Assembly (NCBI RefSeq): GCF_003855255.1
Contig: NZ_CP034072.1
Location: 1,910,240 to 1,974,239 of the forward strand
DNA from: Mycolicibacterium nivoides
Lineage (GTDB): Bacteria > Actinomycetota > Actinomycetes > Mycobacteriales > Mycobacteriaceae
Length of the DNA stretch: 64,000 nt
Reading direction: 5' to 3'
In this document: in pieces, positions 11,305 to 20,779 of the stretch
Position numbering within the stretch: position 1 is the first letter of the stretch
How the letters are laid out: each line of letters starts with the position of its first letter
Program-made: the position numbers and the translations under genes
Notes under the pieces: model-generated
Told to the model about the DNA's origin: nothing
What the model saw: the letters and a program-made list of their open reading frames with translations, nothing else
The model's database searches: none

Positions 11305-12558
11305 ATGGCGGGATTGTCCACTGGGAATGGTCTTCCCAATGTGGTTGTCACCGGCGTAGCCATGTCAACGGCGCTGGCAACCGATGCTGAAAGCACCTGG
11401 AAGAAGCTGCTCGACGGTCAGAGTGGCATACGCACTCTCACCGATTCGTTCGTCGAGGAGTACGACCTGCCGGTTCGCATCGGCGGGCATCTTCTCGAGG
11501 ATTTCGATCACGAGCTGACGCGGGTCGAACTGCGCCGGTTGTCATATTTGCAAAAGATGTCGACGGTGATCGGCCGCCGGGTCTGGGCCAACGCAGGCTC
11601 CCCGGAGGTCGATACCCGTCGCCTCATGGTGTCCATCGGCACCGGCATGGGTTCCTCCGAGGAACTCGTGTTCGCCTACGACGGCATGCGGACCAAGGGC
11701 CTGCGCGCCGTGTCACCACTGGTCGTGCAGATGTACATGCCCAACGGTGCGGCAGCGGCTGTCGGGCTGGATCGCAAGGCCAAGGCCGGGGTGTGTACCT
11801 CGATCTCGGCCTGCGCCTCCGGTTCCGAGGCCATCGCCAACGCCTGGCGCCAGATCGTGCTCGGCGAGGCCGACATCGCGATCTGCGGTGGCGTCGAGAC
11901 AAAGATCGAGGCCGTGCCGATCGCCGGCTTCGCGCAGATGCGCATCGTGCTGTCGAACACCAACGACGATCCGGCGGGCGCGTGCCGCCCGTTCGACAAG
12001 GACCGCAACGGTTTCGTGTTCGGCGAGGGCGGTGCCCTCATGGTCATCGAGACCGAGGAGCACGCCAAGGCGCGCGGCGCCAACATCCTGGGCCGTCTGA
12101 TGGGTGCGAGCGTCACGTCGGACGGCTACCACATCGTCGCGCCGGACCCCAACGGCGAGCAGGCTGGTCACGCCATGACCCGCGCCATCGAACTGGCGGG
12201 CCTGCAGCCCACCGACATCGATCACATCAATGCGCATGCCACGGGCACCAGCGTCGGCGATGTGGCCGAGGGGAAAGCGATCAACAACGCGATGCGCGGC
12301 CACGTGCCCGCTGTCTACGCGCCCAAGTCCGCTCTCGGACACTCGGTCGGCGCGGTCGGCGCGGTGGAGTCCATCCTGACGGTCATGGCGCTGCGGGACG
12401 GCGTCATTCCGCCGACGCTCAACCTGCGCAACCTCGATCCGGAGATCGATCTGGACGTGGTGTCCGGTGACCCGCGGCAAGGCGACTTCAAGTACGCGAT
12501 CAACAATTCGTTCGGATTCGGTGGGCACAACGTCGCGCTCGCCTTCGGAAAGTACTGA
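11305..12558 (+). CDS. kasB: Beta-ketoacyl-ACP synthase KasB
   Basis: 417-residue paralogue of KasA that completes full-length meromycolate chains; loss in other species shortens mycolates and removes acid-fastness. Catalytic residues: Cys170 ([10 protein letters not shown]), His311 ([13 protein letters not shown]), Lys341 and His346 ([14 protein letters not shown]). The C-terminus [21 protein letters not shown] repeats that of KasA, showing the tandem duplication. It lies in the same operon, 31 bases before accD6. Confidence 0.96.
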   Translation: MAGLSTGNGLPNVVVTGVAMSTALATDAESTWKKLLDGQSGIRTLTDSFVEEYDLPVRIGGHLLEDFDHELTRVELRRLSYLQKMSTVIGRRVWANAGSPEVDTRRLMVSIGTGMGSSEELVFAYDGMRTKGLRAVSPLVVQMYMPNGAAAAVGLDRKAKAGVCTSISACASGSEAIANAWRQIVLGEADIAICGGVETKIEAVPIAGFAQMRIVLSNTNDDPAGACRPFDKDRNGFVFGEGGALMVIETEEHAKARGANILGRLMGASVTSDGYHIVAPDPNGEQAGHAMTRAIELAGLQPTDIDHINAHATGTSVGDVAEGKAINNAMRGHVPAVYAPKSALGHSVGAVGAVESILTVMALRDGVIPPTLNLRNLDPEIDLDVVSGDPRQGDFKYAINNSFGFGGHNVALAFGKY

Positions 12559-12589
12559 GACCCGGCGCTTTCCATCAAAGGAGACCTTT

Positions 12590-14011
12590 ATGACGATCAT
12601 GGCCCCCGAAGCTGCGGCTGAATCGCTAGACCCCCGCGATCCACTGCTGCGCCTGCAGACCTTCTTCGACGACGACAGCGTCGAGCTGCTGCACGAGCGG
12701 GACCGGTCCGGCGTGCTGGCCGCGGCCGGCACCGTCAACGGTGTCCGCACGGTGGCGTTCTGCACCGACGGCACCGTGATGGGCGGTGCCATGGGCATCG
12801 AGGGCTGTGCCCACATCGTCAACGCCTACGACACCGCGATCGAGGAGCAGAGCCCGATCGTGGGTATCTGGCACTCGGGCGGCGCCCGGCTGGCCGAGGG
12901 CGTCAAGGCGCTGCATGCGGTCGGCCTGGTCTTCGAGGCGATGATCCGGGCGTCGGGCTACATCCCGCAGATCTCGGTGGTCGTCGGCTTCGCCGCCGGC
13001 GGTGCGGCTTACGGTCCCGCCCTGACCGACGTCATCATCATGGCTCCGGACAGCAAGGTGTTCGTCACCGGTCCGGACGTGGTGCGCAGCGTCACCGGTG
13101 AGGACGTCGACATGGTGTCTCTCGGCGGCCCCGACGCCCACCACAAGAAGTCCGGTGTGTGCCACATCGTCGCCGACGATGAGCTCGACGCCTACGAGCG
13201 CGGCCGTCGCCTGGTCGGGTTGTTCAGCCAGCAGGGCCATTTCGACCGGAACAAGGCCGAAGCAGGCGACACCGACCTGGCCGCGCTGATGCCCGAGTCG
13301 GCCCGCCGCGCCTACGACGTGCACCCGATCATCGAGGCGCTGCTCGACGAGGGCGTGCCGTTCGAGGAATTCCAGGCCAAGTGGGCACCGTCGATCGTCG
13401 TCGGTCTCGGTCGGCTCGCCGGCCGGTCGGTCGGCGTGATCGCCAACAACCCGCTGCGTCTAGGCGGTTGCCTGAACTCCGAAAGTGCCGAGAAGTCGGC
13501 ACGTTTCGTGCGGCTGTGCGACGCGTTCGGCATTCCGCTGGTGGTCGTCGTCGACGTCCCGGGCTACCTGCCCGGCGTGGACCAGGAGTGGGGCGGTGTG
13601 GTGCGCCGCGGCGCCAAGCTGCTGCACGCCTTCGGTGAGTCCTCGGTCCCCCGCGTCACCCTGGTGACCCGCAAGATCTACGGCGGCGCCTACATCGCGA
13701 TGAACTCGCGTTCGCTCAACGCCACCAAGGTGTTCGCCTGGCCGGACGCCGAGGTCGCCGTCATGGGCGCCAAGGCCGCCGTCGGCATCCTGCACAAGCG
13801 CAAGCTGGCCGCCGCTCCGGATCACGAGCGTGAGGCGCTGCACGAGGAGCTGGCCATCGAGCACGAGCGCATCGCCGGCGGTGTGGATTCCGCGATCGAG
13901 ATCGGCGTGGTCGACGAGAAGATCGATCCGGCGCACACCCGCAGCAAGCTGACGCAGGCGCTGGCCGAGGCCCCGCACCGGCGCGGCCGCCACAAGAACA
14001 TCCCGCTGTAA
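12590..14011 (+). CDS. accD6: Acyl-CoA carboxylase carboxyltransferase (beta) subunit AccD6
   Basis: 473-residue carboxyltransferase that, with a biotinylated AccA3-type alpha subunit encoded elsewhere, makes malonyl-CoA for fatty acid and mycolate elongation. Both crotonase-like halves are seen: the N-terminal one with GIWHSGGARLAEGVKALH and GFAAGGAAYGPALTD, the C-terminal one with VVDVPGYLPGVDQEWGGV and TRKIYGGAYIAMNSR. ATG 12590 is preceded by AAAGGAG; an in-frame extension upstream would overlap the kasB end. Last gene of the FAS-II operon; Rv2248 of M. tuberculosis has no counterpart after it. Confidence 0.95.
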   Translation: MTIMAPEAAAESLDPRDPLLRLQTFFDDDSVELLHERDRSGVLAAAGTVNGVRTVAFCTDGTVMGGAMGIEGCAHIVNAYDTAIEEQSPIVGIWHSGGARLAEGVKALHAVGLVFEAMIRASGYIPQISVVVGFAAGGAAYGPALTDVIIMAPDSKVFVTGPDVVRSVTGEDVDMVSLGGPDAHHKKSGVCHIVADDELDAYERGRRLVGLFSQQGHFDRNKAEAGDTDLAALMPESARRAYDVHPIIEALLDEGVPFEEFQAKWAPSIVVGLGRLAGRSVGVIANNPLRLGGCLNSESAEKSARFVRLCDAFGIPLVVVVDVPGYLPGVDQEWGGVVRRGAKLLHAFGESSVPRVTLVTRKIYGGAYIAMNSRSLNATKVFAWPDAEVAVMGAKAAVGILHKRKLAAAPDHEREALHEELAIEHERIAGGVDSAIEIGVVDEKIDPAHTRSKLTQALAEAPHRRGRHKNIPL

Positions 14012-14041
14012 CTCTTCAGCACGGAGTTTCCTCCGCGAGCA

Positions 14042-14087
14042 GACGCAAATGTCCCCCAAAACCACGGTTTTGGGGGACATTTGCGTC
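14042..14087. terminator. 46-base perfect palindrome, probable bidirectional terminator
   Basis: A perfect 22-bp stem (left arm 14042-14063, right arm 14066-14087) with a two-base loop lies between the convergent ends of accD6 and the SDR gene. The arms begin and end with GACGCAAATG / CATTTGCGTC. The position suits termination from both sides. Confidence 0.75.
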
Positions 14088-14099
14088 TTGTCGGCAGAT

Positions 14100-14849
14100 C
14101 TAACGAGTGGTGTAACCGCCGTTGGCGAAGAGGGTCTGCCCGTTGATCCAGTGCCCCTCGTCGGTGAGAAACACCACCAGCGGGGCGATGTCGGTGATCT
14201 CGGTCAGCCGGTTACCCATTGCCTGCGACTTGTGGAACTCGACCCGCTCCGGGGTCTCCTGCGGATAGAAGAACGGTGTGTCCATCGGACCGGGCGCCAC
14301 GTTGTTGACGTTGATGCCGCGGACGCCGAATTCCTTGGATGCGGCCCGGGTGAAGTGTTCGACGGGGCTCTTGGAGCCCGCGTAGGTCGAGTAACCGTCG
14401 GTGTATGCCGCCAGCAGCGCGGTCACGATGGTGACCACCGAGCCGTTGTCGTTGAGCCGCTTGCCCGCCTGCTGCAGGAAGAAGTAGGCCGCCTTGGCAT
14501 TGATGTCGAACATGGAGTCGTATTCGGCCTCGGTGGTTTCCACGAACGGCTTCCGCAACACCTTGCCCACCGTGTTGATCGCGATGTCGACGCTGCCGAA
14601 CGCGTCGACGGCGGTGTCGAAGAGCCGCTCGACATTCGCCGGCACCGTCAGGTCGCCCTGCACCTTGACGGCCTTGACGCCCGCGTCCTGCACTGCGGCG
14701 ACCGTCTTGTCGGCATCCGCCTCGCTGGCAGCGCTGTTGTAGTGAACGGCGACGTTGACACCCCTCGAAGCCAACGTCGTGCTGATCAGGCCGCCGAGGT
14801 TCTTGGCCCCGGCAGCAACTATCGCTGATTTGCCTTCCAGTTTGCTCAT
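14100..14849 (-). CDS. Short-chain dehydrogenase/reductase (SDR)
   Basis: 249-residue classical SDR. The nucleotide-binding turn is atypical (VAAGAKNLGGL in place of TGxxxGxG), while the catalytic YAGSK motif, the NTVG strand (usually NNAG) and the WINGQTLFANGGY C-terminus are present. Substrate unknown. ATG 14849 begins MSKLEGKSAIVAAG. It is divergent from the LysR gene with an 87-base intergenic region, the classic arrangement of a LysR regulator with its target, so I infer control by that regulator. Confidence 0.85.
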   Translation of the reverse strand: MSKLEGKSAIVAAGAKNLGGLISTTLASRGVNVAVHYNSAASEADADKTVAAVQDAGVKAVKVQGDLTVPANVERLFDTAVDAFGSVDIAINTVGKVLRKPFVETTEAEYDSMFDINAKAAYFFLQQAGKRLNDNGSVVTIVTALLAAYTDGYSTYAGSKSPVEHFTRAASKEFGVRGINVNNVAPGPMDTPFFYPQETPERVEFHKSQAMGNRLTEITDIAPLVVFLTDEGHWINGQTLFANGGYTTR

Positions 14850-14870
14850 AGGTCGCAGCGTAGCTACATG

Positions 14871-14884
14871 ATTCACACATGAAT
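14871..14884. promoter_or_regulatory. Palindrome in the SDR/LysR divergent promoter
   Basis: ATTCA-CACA-TGAAT (14 bases) lies in the AT-rich gap between the two divergent starts, 22 bases from the SDR start. It is a plausible LysR operator; assignment is inference. Confidence 0.4.
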
Positions 14885-14936
14885 AACGCAAAATTCCGAT
14901 GTTTCCACAAGCCATACTTGTAGATAGATTTGAAGG

Positions 14937-15815
14937 ATGTCATCGAACATCCCTGATCTGCGACGTTTACGTCAGTTCATCGCGATCGGTGAAGCAGGCA
15001 GTGTCACCGCTGCGGCGGCCGCCCTGCACGTTAGCCAACAAGCTCTCAGCAGCTCGATGCAGCAACTTGAGAAGGAACTCAACGCCAGGCTGTTCCGGCG
15101 CGAGGGTCGTCGCCTGACGCTCACCCCGGCCGGCGAACTGCTTCTCGCCGAAGGCCGAACACTGCTGGCAGCGGCGCATACGGTGGCCGACCGGGTGGAA
15201 CAGACCGCCGGCGGCGCCGCCGAGGTTTTTGTCGTCGGCCATACCCCGGCACTCAGTGGCAGCGAAGCCTATACCCGCCTCGAACCGGCCATCACCGCGT
15301 TCCCGGAGACCTCCTTCACCTTCCGTCAGCTCTACCCCGATCAGCTCGCCGCCGCGGTGCTGGGCGGCGAGGTGCACCTCGGCCTACGCCGCGGAGTCGT
15401 CCCCACCAACGAATTGGCCACGGCCGTCCTGGGTTACGACCGGGTACGGCTGGCCCTGCCCCGCGAGCACCGGCTGGCCGGCGCGCCCACCGTCGACATT
15501 CACCAACTCGCCGGGGAGCGCATCGCTCTGTGGGCACCCCCGGGCGGGTCGTACTACAGCGACTTTCTGATGGGCGCGTGCCGCCGTGCCGGTTTCGAAC
15601 CCGACTATGTCGTGAGCCGGGTCCAGGGGGCGGCCACGGTCGCGGCCCCGCTCACGACCGGCGCCGTCACGTTCGTCACCTCTCCCCCTGGCCCCGCCAT
15701 GGACGGACGGGTGGTGATCACCGAACTCGAGCCACCATTGCTCGTGGGCGCCCAGGCAATGTGGCAGCGCCACACCGGTTCAGCGGTGCGCGACGCGCTG
15801 CTGTCGCAGGTCTAG
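14937..15815 (+). CDS. LysR-family transcriptional regulator
   Basis: 292 residues with the N-terminal winged helix-turn-helix (residues ~9-65: LRRLRQFIAIGEAGSVTAAA and LHVSQQALSSSMQQLEKEL) and a C-terminal substrate-binding domain. The start ATG 14937 has GAAGG just upstream. Probably regulates the divergent SDR gene and itself; inducer unknown. Its stop codon overlaps the end of the convergent DUF2235 gene by four bases. Confidence 0.88.
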   Translation: MSSNIPDLRRLRQFIAIGEAGSVTAAAAALHVSQQALSSSMQQLEKELNARLFRREGRRLTLTPAGELLLAEGRTLLAAAHTVADRVEQTAGGAAEVFVVGHTPALSGSEAYTRLEPAITAFPETSFTFRQLYPDQLAAAVLGGEVHLGLRRGVVPTNELATAVLGYDRVRLALPREHRLAGAPTVDIHQLAGERIALWAPPGGSYYSDFLMGACRRAGFEPDYVVSRVQGAATVAAPLTTGAVTFVTSPPGPAMDGRVVITELEPPLLVGAQAMWQRHTGSAVRDALLSQV

Positions 15816-16936
15816 CCGACCCGGGTCAGGTCGTTGCCCAATGCGACCTGCACGATCCGGCGCTCCGGATCGTCGTTGGGGACGGGCGCTCTCCACCAGC
15901 CGCGTGACCGCTCTTGCCGGCACACCGTCGAGGCGATGTACTCGTTGCCGCCTTTTCCGCCCTCGCGCGAGTGTGGTGGCAGGAAGCGGTAGATGCCCTT
16001 CCGTGAAGGGTCCACCTCCTGCGCGGGATTCGGGTTGATGCGGGTGTACTCCTCGACGATCTCGTCGCCGGAGACCGGCTCTCCACCGGCGGGCGGCTCA
16101 CGCAGGAACGATCTTTCGACGAACGCCAACCCCGCGCCGCGGGCCTTTTCCAGCATCCAGCACAACGCGATGTCGCTGAGCCCATGTTGACGGTTGCCGC
16201 CGCCGACATCGGAGTGCGATCCGGTGAACCACACCTGTTCCAGACGTTGCGTGGGTGGAGCCATGTCGGATTTGGACCAGATCGTAGGCACGAACGGACC
16301 GCGCCGCTCGTCGATCGCGAGTGCCTGGTAGGCCTCCCCGACCTTCGAACTCAGAGTGGTGTCGTGAAATTCGTACCTCCGGTTGAATCGGCGGGCCAGC
16401 CACCCGCCTGCTGACGGAATCCCCAGGGCGCCAACGGTATCCCAGACCCCGATGAACCGGATGTCGGTTTCGTAGGAGTACATCTTCCGGAACAGCGCCG
16501 CCGCGACACTGCGCGGATTCGTGTTTGTGTTGCCGCCTCGGTACAACGCGTACGCCTGTCCGATCTGATCGGCATTGTCACGATGCAACACTCCCGAGTT
16601 GCGGATCAGCCCCGCGGTGCTGCGTGCGGTGAACGCCCCGCGGCTGAATCCGAAGAAGTACAGTTCGTCGCCGGGTTGGTAGTTCTGGACGACGAATCGG
16701 TAGGTGTCGCAGACATCGCGAAACAGGCCGGCACCGAAGGCCCCGCCGAGCAGGCGGTCCGACCGGGTGGTGCCCACCCCCCGGTGGTAGAACAGCCGCT
16801 GCTCTCGCCCCTCGTCGTCTTGGGAAGCCAGCGCCATCGCCACTTTGGCGACATTGGTCGGCGTGGGCTTGCCCTCCGTTGTCTGATCAGGTGTGTTCCA
16901 CGTGCCGTCGCAGCACACCACCAGTCGCTTCGCCAT
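15812..16936 (-). CDS. DUF2235 alpha/beta-hydrolase family protein
   Basis: 374 residues. The family signature is clear: LVVCCDGTWNTPDQ at the N-terminus, the nucleophile elbow FFGFSRGAFTARS, WDTVGALG and WFTGSHSDVGGG with the catalytic Asp/His candidates. DUF2235 proteins have an alpha/beta-hydrolase fold; some are phospholipase effectors of type VI secretion systems (Tle1 type). No T6SS genes are near, and mycobacteria generally lack that system, so a stand-alone lipase/phospholipase role is more likely. ATG 16936 is preceded by GGGAGA. No signal peptide seen. Confidence 0.85.
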   Translation of the reverse strand: MAKRLVVCCDGTWNTPDQTTEGKPTPTNVAKVAMALASQDDEGREQRLFYHRGVGTTRSDRLLGGAFGAGLFRDVCDTYRFVVQNYQPGDELYFFGFSRGAFTARSTAGLIRNSGVLHRDNADQIGQAYALYRGGNTNTNPRSVAAALFRKMYSYETDIRFIGVWDTVGALGIPSAGGWLARRFNRRYEFHDTTLSSKVGEAYQALAIDERRGPFVPTIWSKSDMAPPTQRLEQVWFTGSHSDVGGGNRQHGLSDIALCWMLEKARGAGLAFVERSFLREPPAGGEPVSGDEIVEEYTRINPNPAQEVDPSRKGIYRFLPPHSREGGKGGNEYIASTVCRQERSRGWWRAPVPNDDPERRIVQVALGNDLTRVG

Positions 16937-17016
16937 GATCGGTCTCCCTCGCCGCACAGGTTTGCGCCTCTCGGGTCAGTGTGCTCGCGGCGACCGGCCA
17001 CGCCATGCGTAGTGAA

Positions 17017-18564
17017 CTACTCGACTTCCCCGAATTCGCCGATCATCTCGGCAGCCGCCTCGGCCGCGAGGTCCCGGTCGCCGCTCACCAGCCCGATCCG
17101 GGTGCGTCGGTCGAGGATGTCATCGACGGACAGCGCGCCTTCGTGGGTGACGGCGTACTCGAACTCCGCTCGCATGACGTCGAGTCCCTCGGCCACCGGG
17201 TCGGTGGGGCGTGCGCACCGGGCCCGGGCGATCACATTGGGCGCCTCGGACCCGTACCGGGCGACCAGCGAGGACGGCAGTGCATGCTCAGATCGCAACG
17301 TGGACACCGGATTGGCCGGGGCGCCGACGAGCGGCAGGTTGGCCGTGCGGCAGCCCGCGGCGGACAGCCCGCGCAGGTTCAGCGCCCGGTCCAGGACGTC
17401 CTGGGCCATGTACCGGTATTCGGTGAGTTTCCCGCCGATGATGCTGATCACGCCGCTCGCCGACTCCACCACCGCGTGCTCTCGGGAGACATCGGCCGTG
17501 CTGCCTTCGCCGGTGTCGATCAGCGGCCGCAACCCCGCGTAGGCGCCCCGCACATCCGCGGTGGTCAGATCGGTGGCCAGGGCGGTGTTGACGGTGTCGA
17601 GCAGGAACGCGACCTCGCCCGGAGTCGGTTGTGGCACATCGGGAATCGGCCCCGGGGCATCCTCATCGGTCAGCCCCAGGTAGACGCGACCGAGCTGCTC
17701 GGGCATCGCGAAGACGAACCGGTTCAACTCCCCCGGTATCGGAATGGTCAGTGCCGCGGTGGGATTGCCGAACGCCGCGGCGTCGAACACCAGATGTGTG
17801 CCGCGGCTGGGCCTCAGTGTGATCGCCGGGTCGAGATCGCCGGCCCATACCCCGGCAGCGTTGATGACCACCCGCGCGGTCGCGTCGAAGGAGTCCCCGG
17901 TGAGTTCGTCGGTCAGGCGCACCGAGGTGGCGCCGGCTCCGCCGGCGGAGACTCGCGTGAGGATGCGGGCCCCGTGTTGCGCGGCGGTGCGGGCGACGGC
18001 GGCCACCAGCCGGGCGTCATCGACGAGCTGACCGTCGTAGGCGAGGTAGGCCCCGTCGAGGCCCTCGGTGCGCACCGTCGGGGCCAGCTCGACCGCGCAT
18101 CGCGCGTCCACCCGACTCGACCGCGGCAGGGTCGACGCACTCGTGCCCGCCAGCCTGCGCAGGCCGTCGCCGGCCACGAATCCGGTGCGTACCAACGCTC
18201 GCGACGCGCGTCCCATCGACGGCAGCAGCGGTACCAGCTGCGGCATGGCCGTGACGAGGTGAGGCGCGTTGCGGGTCATCAGGATTCCGCGTTCGATCGC
18301 GCTGCGGCGGGCAATCCCGATATTGCCGGTGGCCAGGTAGCGCAGACCGCCGTGGACCAGTTTCGAACTCCACCGGCTGGTGCCGAAGGCGAGATCGTGT
18401 TTCTCCACCAGTGCCACCTGCAGGCCGCGGCTGGCGGCGTCCAGCGCGATGCCCGCACCGGTGATCCCGCCGCCGATGACGATCACGTCGAGCTGTTCCC
18501 CATCGGCCAGCGCGGCCAGTTCGGTTGCGCGCCTGGCGCGGTTGAGAGCTGTCGGTCCGGTCAC
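17017..18564 (-). CDS. glpD1: Glycerol-3-phosphate dehydrogenase, FAD-dependent
   Basis: 515-residue membrane-associated flavoenzyme that oxidises sn-glycerol 3-phosphate to dihydroxyacetone phosphate and delivers electrons to the respiratory chain. The FAD-binding motif VIVIGGGITGAGIALDAASR is at residues ~24-43, followed by LVEKHDLAFGTSRWSSKLVH and GGLRYL, and the C-terminal GGKLTEYR motif. GTG 18564 starts the protein and overlaps the TGA of the upstream tetR gene (GTGA), so the two are coupled. Matches Rv2249c in the conserved order. Confidence 0.93.
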   Translation of the reverse strand: MTGPTALNRARRATELAALADGEQLDVIVIGGGITGAGIALDAASRGLQVALVEKHDLAFGTSRWSSKLVHGGLRYLATGNIGIARRSAIERGILMTRNAPHLVTAMPQLVPLLPSMGRASRALVRTGFVAGDGLRRLAGTSASTLPRSSRVDARCAVELAPTVRTEGLDGAYLAYDGQLVDDARLVAAVARTAAQHGARILTRVSAGGAGATSVRLTDELTGDSFDATARVVINAAGVWAGDLDPAITLRPSRGTHLVFDAAAFGNPTAALTIPIPGELNRFVFAMPEQLGRVYLGLTDEDAPGPIPDVPQPTPGEVAFLLDTVNTALATDLTTADVRGAYAGLRPLIDTGEGSTADVSREHAVVESASGVISIIGGKLTEYRYMAQDVLDRALNLRGLSAAGCRTANLPLVGAPANPVSTLRSEHALPSSLVARYGSEAPNVIARARCARPTDPVAEGLDVMRAEFEYAVTHEGALSVDDILDRRTRIGLVSGDRDLAAEAAAEMIGEFGEVE

Positions 18565-19148
18565 GAGGCGAGGTATCCGTTCAATGCGTAGGACAGTTCC
18601 GTGGCCAGCGCATCGGCGTCGAGAATCGGCTCGACCATCTGGGCGGACTGGATGGCGGACTGGGTGATCAGCAGGCACATGGTGGCCAATTGCCGGGGAT
18701 CCCCGGCCCGGACGCGGTTGTCCCCCAGGCCGGCCTCTTGGGCGAGCTTGAGTTCCCCGGCAAGCGCATCGATCAGGATTTGCTGGCTGGTGCCCAGCCG
18801 CTCGGCGATGTACACCATCGCCACGTCCGGAGCGGAGTGCAGGACCGCCATGATCACCTCGTCGTCACGCAGCCGCGCGGCGACCGTCACGATGCGGCTG
18901 ACCAGGGCCGCACGGCCAGGACCGCCGACCTCGGTGGTGTCGAGAACGCCGACGACCCGCGCGGTGAGCAGCGCGGCCAGGATCGACTGGGTGTCGGGGA
19001 AACGCCGGTATACGGTCGGGCGGCTGACCCCGGCCCGCCGGGCGATCTCGGCCAGTGTCACCCGGTCCACGCCGAAGGCCAGCACGCAGCTGGCGGCGGC
19101 CTCCAAGATCTGGTCGCTCAGCGATCTCTCGTTACTGATTGACATCAT
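18561..19148 (-). CDS. TetR-family regulator upstream of glpD1 (Rv2250c-like)
   Basis: 195 residues with an N-terminal TetR helix-turn-helix (DRVTLAEIARRAGVSRPTVY, residues ~30-50). Two successive ATG codons (19148 and 19145) are possible starts; open frames further upstream run antisense through the next gene and are rejected. The start is only 17 bases from the divergent flavoprotein gene, so one operator would control both directions. It is translationally coupled to glpD1. Ligand unknown; a glycerolipid or fatty acid signal would fit the neighbours. Confidence 0.88.
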   Translation of the reverse strand: MMSISNERSLSDQILEAAASCVLAFGVDRVTLAEIARRAGVSRPTVYRRFPDTQSILAALLTARVVGVLDTTEVGGPGRAALVSRIVTVAARLRDDEVIMAVLHSAPDVAMVYIAERLGTSQQILIDALAGELKLAQEAGLGDNRVRAGDPRQLATMCLLITQSAIQSAQMVEPILDADALATELSYALNGYLAS

Positions 19149-19165
19149 GTGTAATACTGTAACGC

Positions 19166-20779
19166 ATGACTCAGCCGGCTGAACAGTTTCTGCCTCCGAT
19201 GAAGTGGAATGCCTGGGGCGACCCGCATGCGGCCAAGCCGCTGTCCGACGGAATCCGATCCCTGCTGCAGCAGGCCCTGGGCGTCGAAGCCGCACCGGCG
19301 GCGGAGCCGACACCCGACCACGTGCAGTTACGGCCGTCCGCCCTGTCCGACGCCGACCGAGACGCCCTGACTGCCATCGTCGGCGCAGCACACTGCGGTA
19401 CCGACACCATGTCGCGACTGTTGCGCGCGGGCGGCAAGTCGACGCTGGACCTGCTGCGCCGCAATGATTCCGGAATCCAGGACGCGCCCGACGCGGTGTT
19501 GCTCCCGGGCTCGGACGACGAGGTGGCCGCGATTCTGGCCCACTGCGTCGAGCACCGGATCGCCGTCGTCCCGTTCGGCGGCGGCACCAGCGTCGTGGGC
19601 GGGCTCGATCCGCTTCGCGGCGATTTCGCCGCGGTCGTCGCGCTCGACCTGCGCCGGTTCGACGCATTGCACACCCTCGACGAGGTGGCCGGTGAGGCCG
19701 AGCTCGGCGCCGGCGTCACCGGACCGCAGGCCGAGGCATTGCTTGGCGCACAAGGCTTCTCGCTGGGCCACTTCCCGCAGAGCTTCCAGTTCGCCACGAT
19801 CGGCGGTTTCGCCGCCACCCGGTCCTCAGGGCAGGATTCGGCCGGATACGGCCGCTTCGACGACATGGTCCGCGGTCTGCGCGCCATCACGCCCGCAGGC
19901 ACACTCGACCTCGGTCGCGCTCCGGCCTCGGCTGCCGGACCGGACCTGCGTCAACTGCTTCTCGGCTCGGAAGGGGTGTTCGGTGTCATCACCCGGGTCC
20001 GGGTTCGAGTGCATCCGGTGCCCGAGACCACGCGCTACGAGGCCTGGTCCTTCCCTGATTTCGCCACCGGCGCAGCGGCGCTACGGGCCGTCACCCAGAC
20101 CGGCACCGGCCCGACGGTGATCCGGCTGTCCGACGAGGCCGAGACCGGGGTGAACCTGGCGACGACGGAAAGCATTGGCGAGCAGAGCATCACCGGTGGC
20201 TGCCTGGCCATCACGCTGTTCGAGGGCACCGCGGCCCACACCGAGAGCCGCCATGAGGAGACCCGCGCCGTCATGCAGGCCCACGGCGGTACCTCGCTGG
20301 GTGACGCGCCGGCCCGCGCCTGGGAACACGGCCGATTCAACGCACCGTACCTACGTGATTCGCTGCTGGCCGCCGGCGCACTGTGCGAAACCCTGGAGAC
20401 CGCCACGACGTGGTCCAACCTGACCGTGCTGAAGGCCGCGGTCACCGAGGCACTGACCACCGCGCTCGCCGAATCCGGCACGCCGGCCCTGGTGATGTGT
20501 CACATTTCGCATGTGTACCCCACCGGCGCCTCGCTCTACTTCACGGTCGTCGCCGCCCAGCGCGGCAATCCGATCGAGCAGTGGCAAGCCGCCAAGACCG
20601 CGGCCTCCGACGCGATGGTGCAGAACGGCGGCACCATCACCCACCATCACGCAGTCGGCGCTGATCACCGGCCGTGGATGCGTGACGAGATCGGCGACCT
20701 CGGCGTCGAGGTGTTGCGGGCCGTCAAGGCCACCCTCGATCCGGCCGGAATCCTCAACCCGGGCAAGCTGATTCCGTGA
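19166..20779 (+). CDS. FAD-binding oxidase, alkyldihydroxyacetonephosphate-synthase-like (Rv2251-like)
   Basis: 537 residues of the vanillyl-alcohol-oxidase fold. The FAD pyrophosphate loop VVPFGGGTSVVGGL, the segment LGHFPQSFQFATIGGFAATR and the C-terminal ITHHHAVGADHRPWM (His-rich, as in alkylglycerone-phosphate synthases) identify the AGPS-like branch. Eukaryotic AGPS forms ether lipids from acyl-DHAP; whether mycobacterial members do so is not established to my knowledge. Start ATG 19166. It overlaps the lipid kinase gene by four bases (GTGA), and with glpD1 across the promoter suggests a glycerol-phosphate/glycerolipid setting. Confidence 0.88.
   Translation: MTQPAEQFLPPMKWNAWGDPHAAKPLSDGIRSLLQQALGVEAAPAAEPTPDHVQLRPSALSDADRDALTAIVGAAHCGTDTMSRLLRAGGKSTLDLLRRNDSGIQDAPDAVLLPGSDDEVAAILAHCVEHRIAVVPFGGGTSVVGGLDPLRGDFAAVVALDLRRFDALHTLDEVAGEAELGAGVTGPQAEALLGAQGFSLGHFPQSFQFATIGGFAATRSSGQDSAGYGRFDDMVRGLRAITPAGTLDLGRAPASAAGPDLRQLLLGSEGVFGVITRVRVRVHPVPETTRYEAWSFPDFATGAAALRAVTQTGTGPTVIRLSDEAETGVNLATTESIGEQSITGGCLAITLFEGTAAHTESRHEETRAVMQAHGGTSLGDAPARAWEHGRFNAPYLRDSLLAAGALCETLETATTWSNLTVLKAAVTEALTTALAESGTPALVMCHISHVYPTGASLYFTVVAAQRGNPIEQWQAAKTAASDAMVQNGGTITHHHAVGADHRPWMRDEIGDLGVEVLRAVKATLDPAGILNPGKLIP

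Noticed and set aside
15812..16936. Type VI secretion effector
   Set aside because: Only the DUF2235 fold points that way; no T6SS structural genes, adaptor or immunity gene are present.
18561..19667. Long N-terminal extension of the TetR gene upstream of glpD1
   Set aside because: The extra ~173 codons are antisense to the FAD oxidase gene; the TetR domain begins right after ATG 19148/19145.
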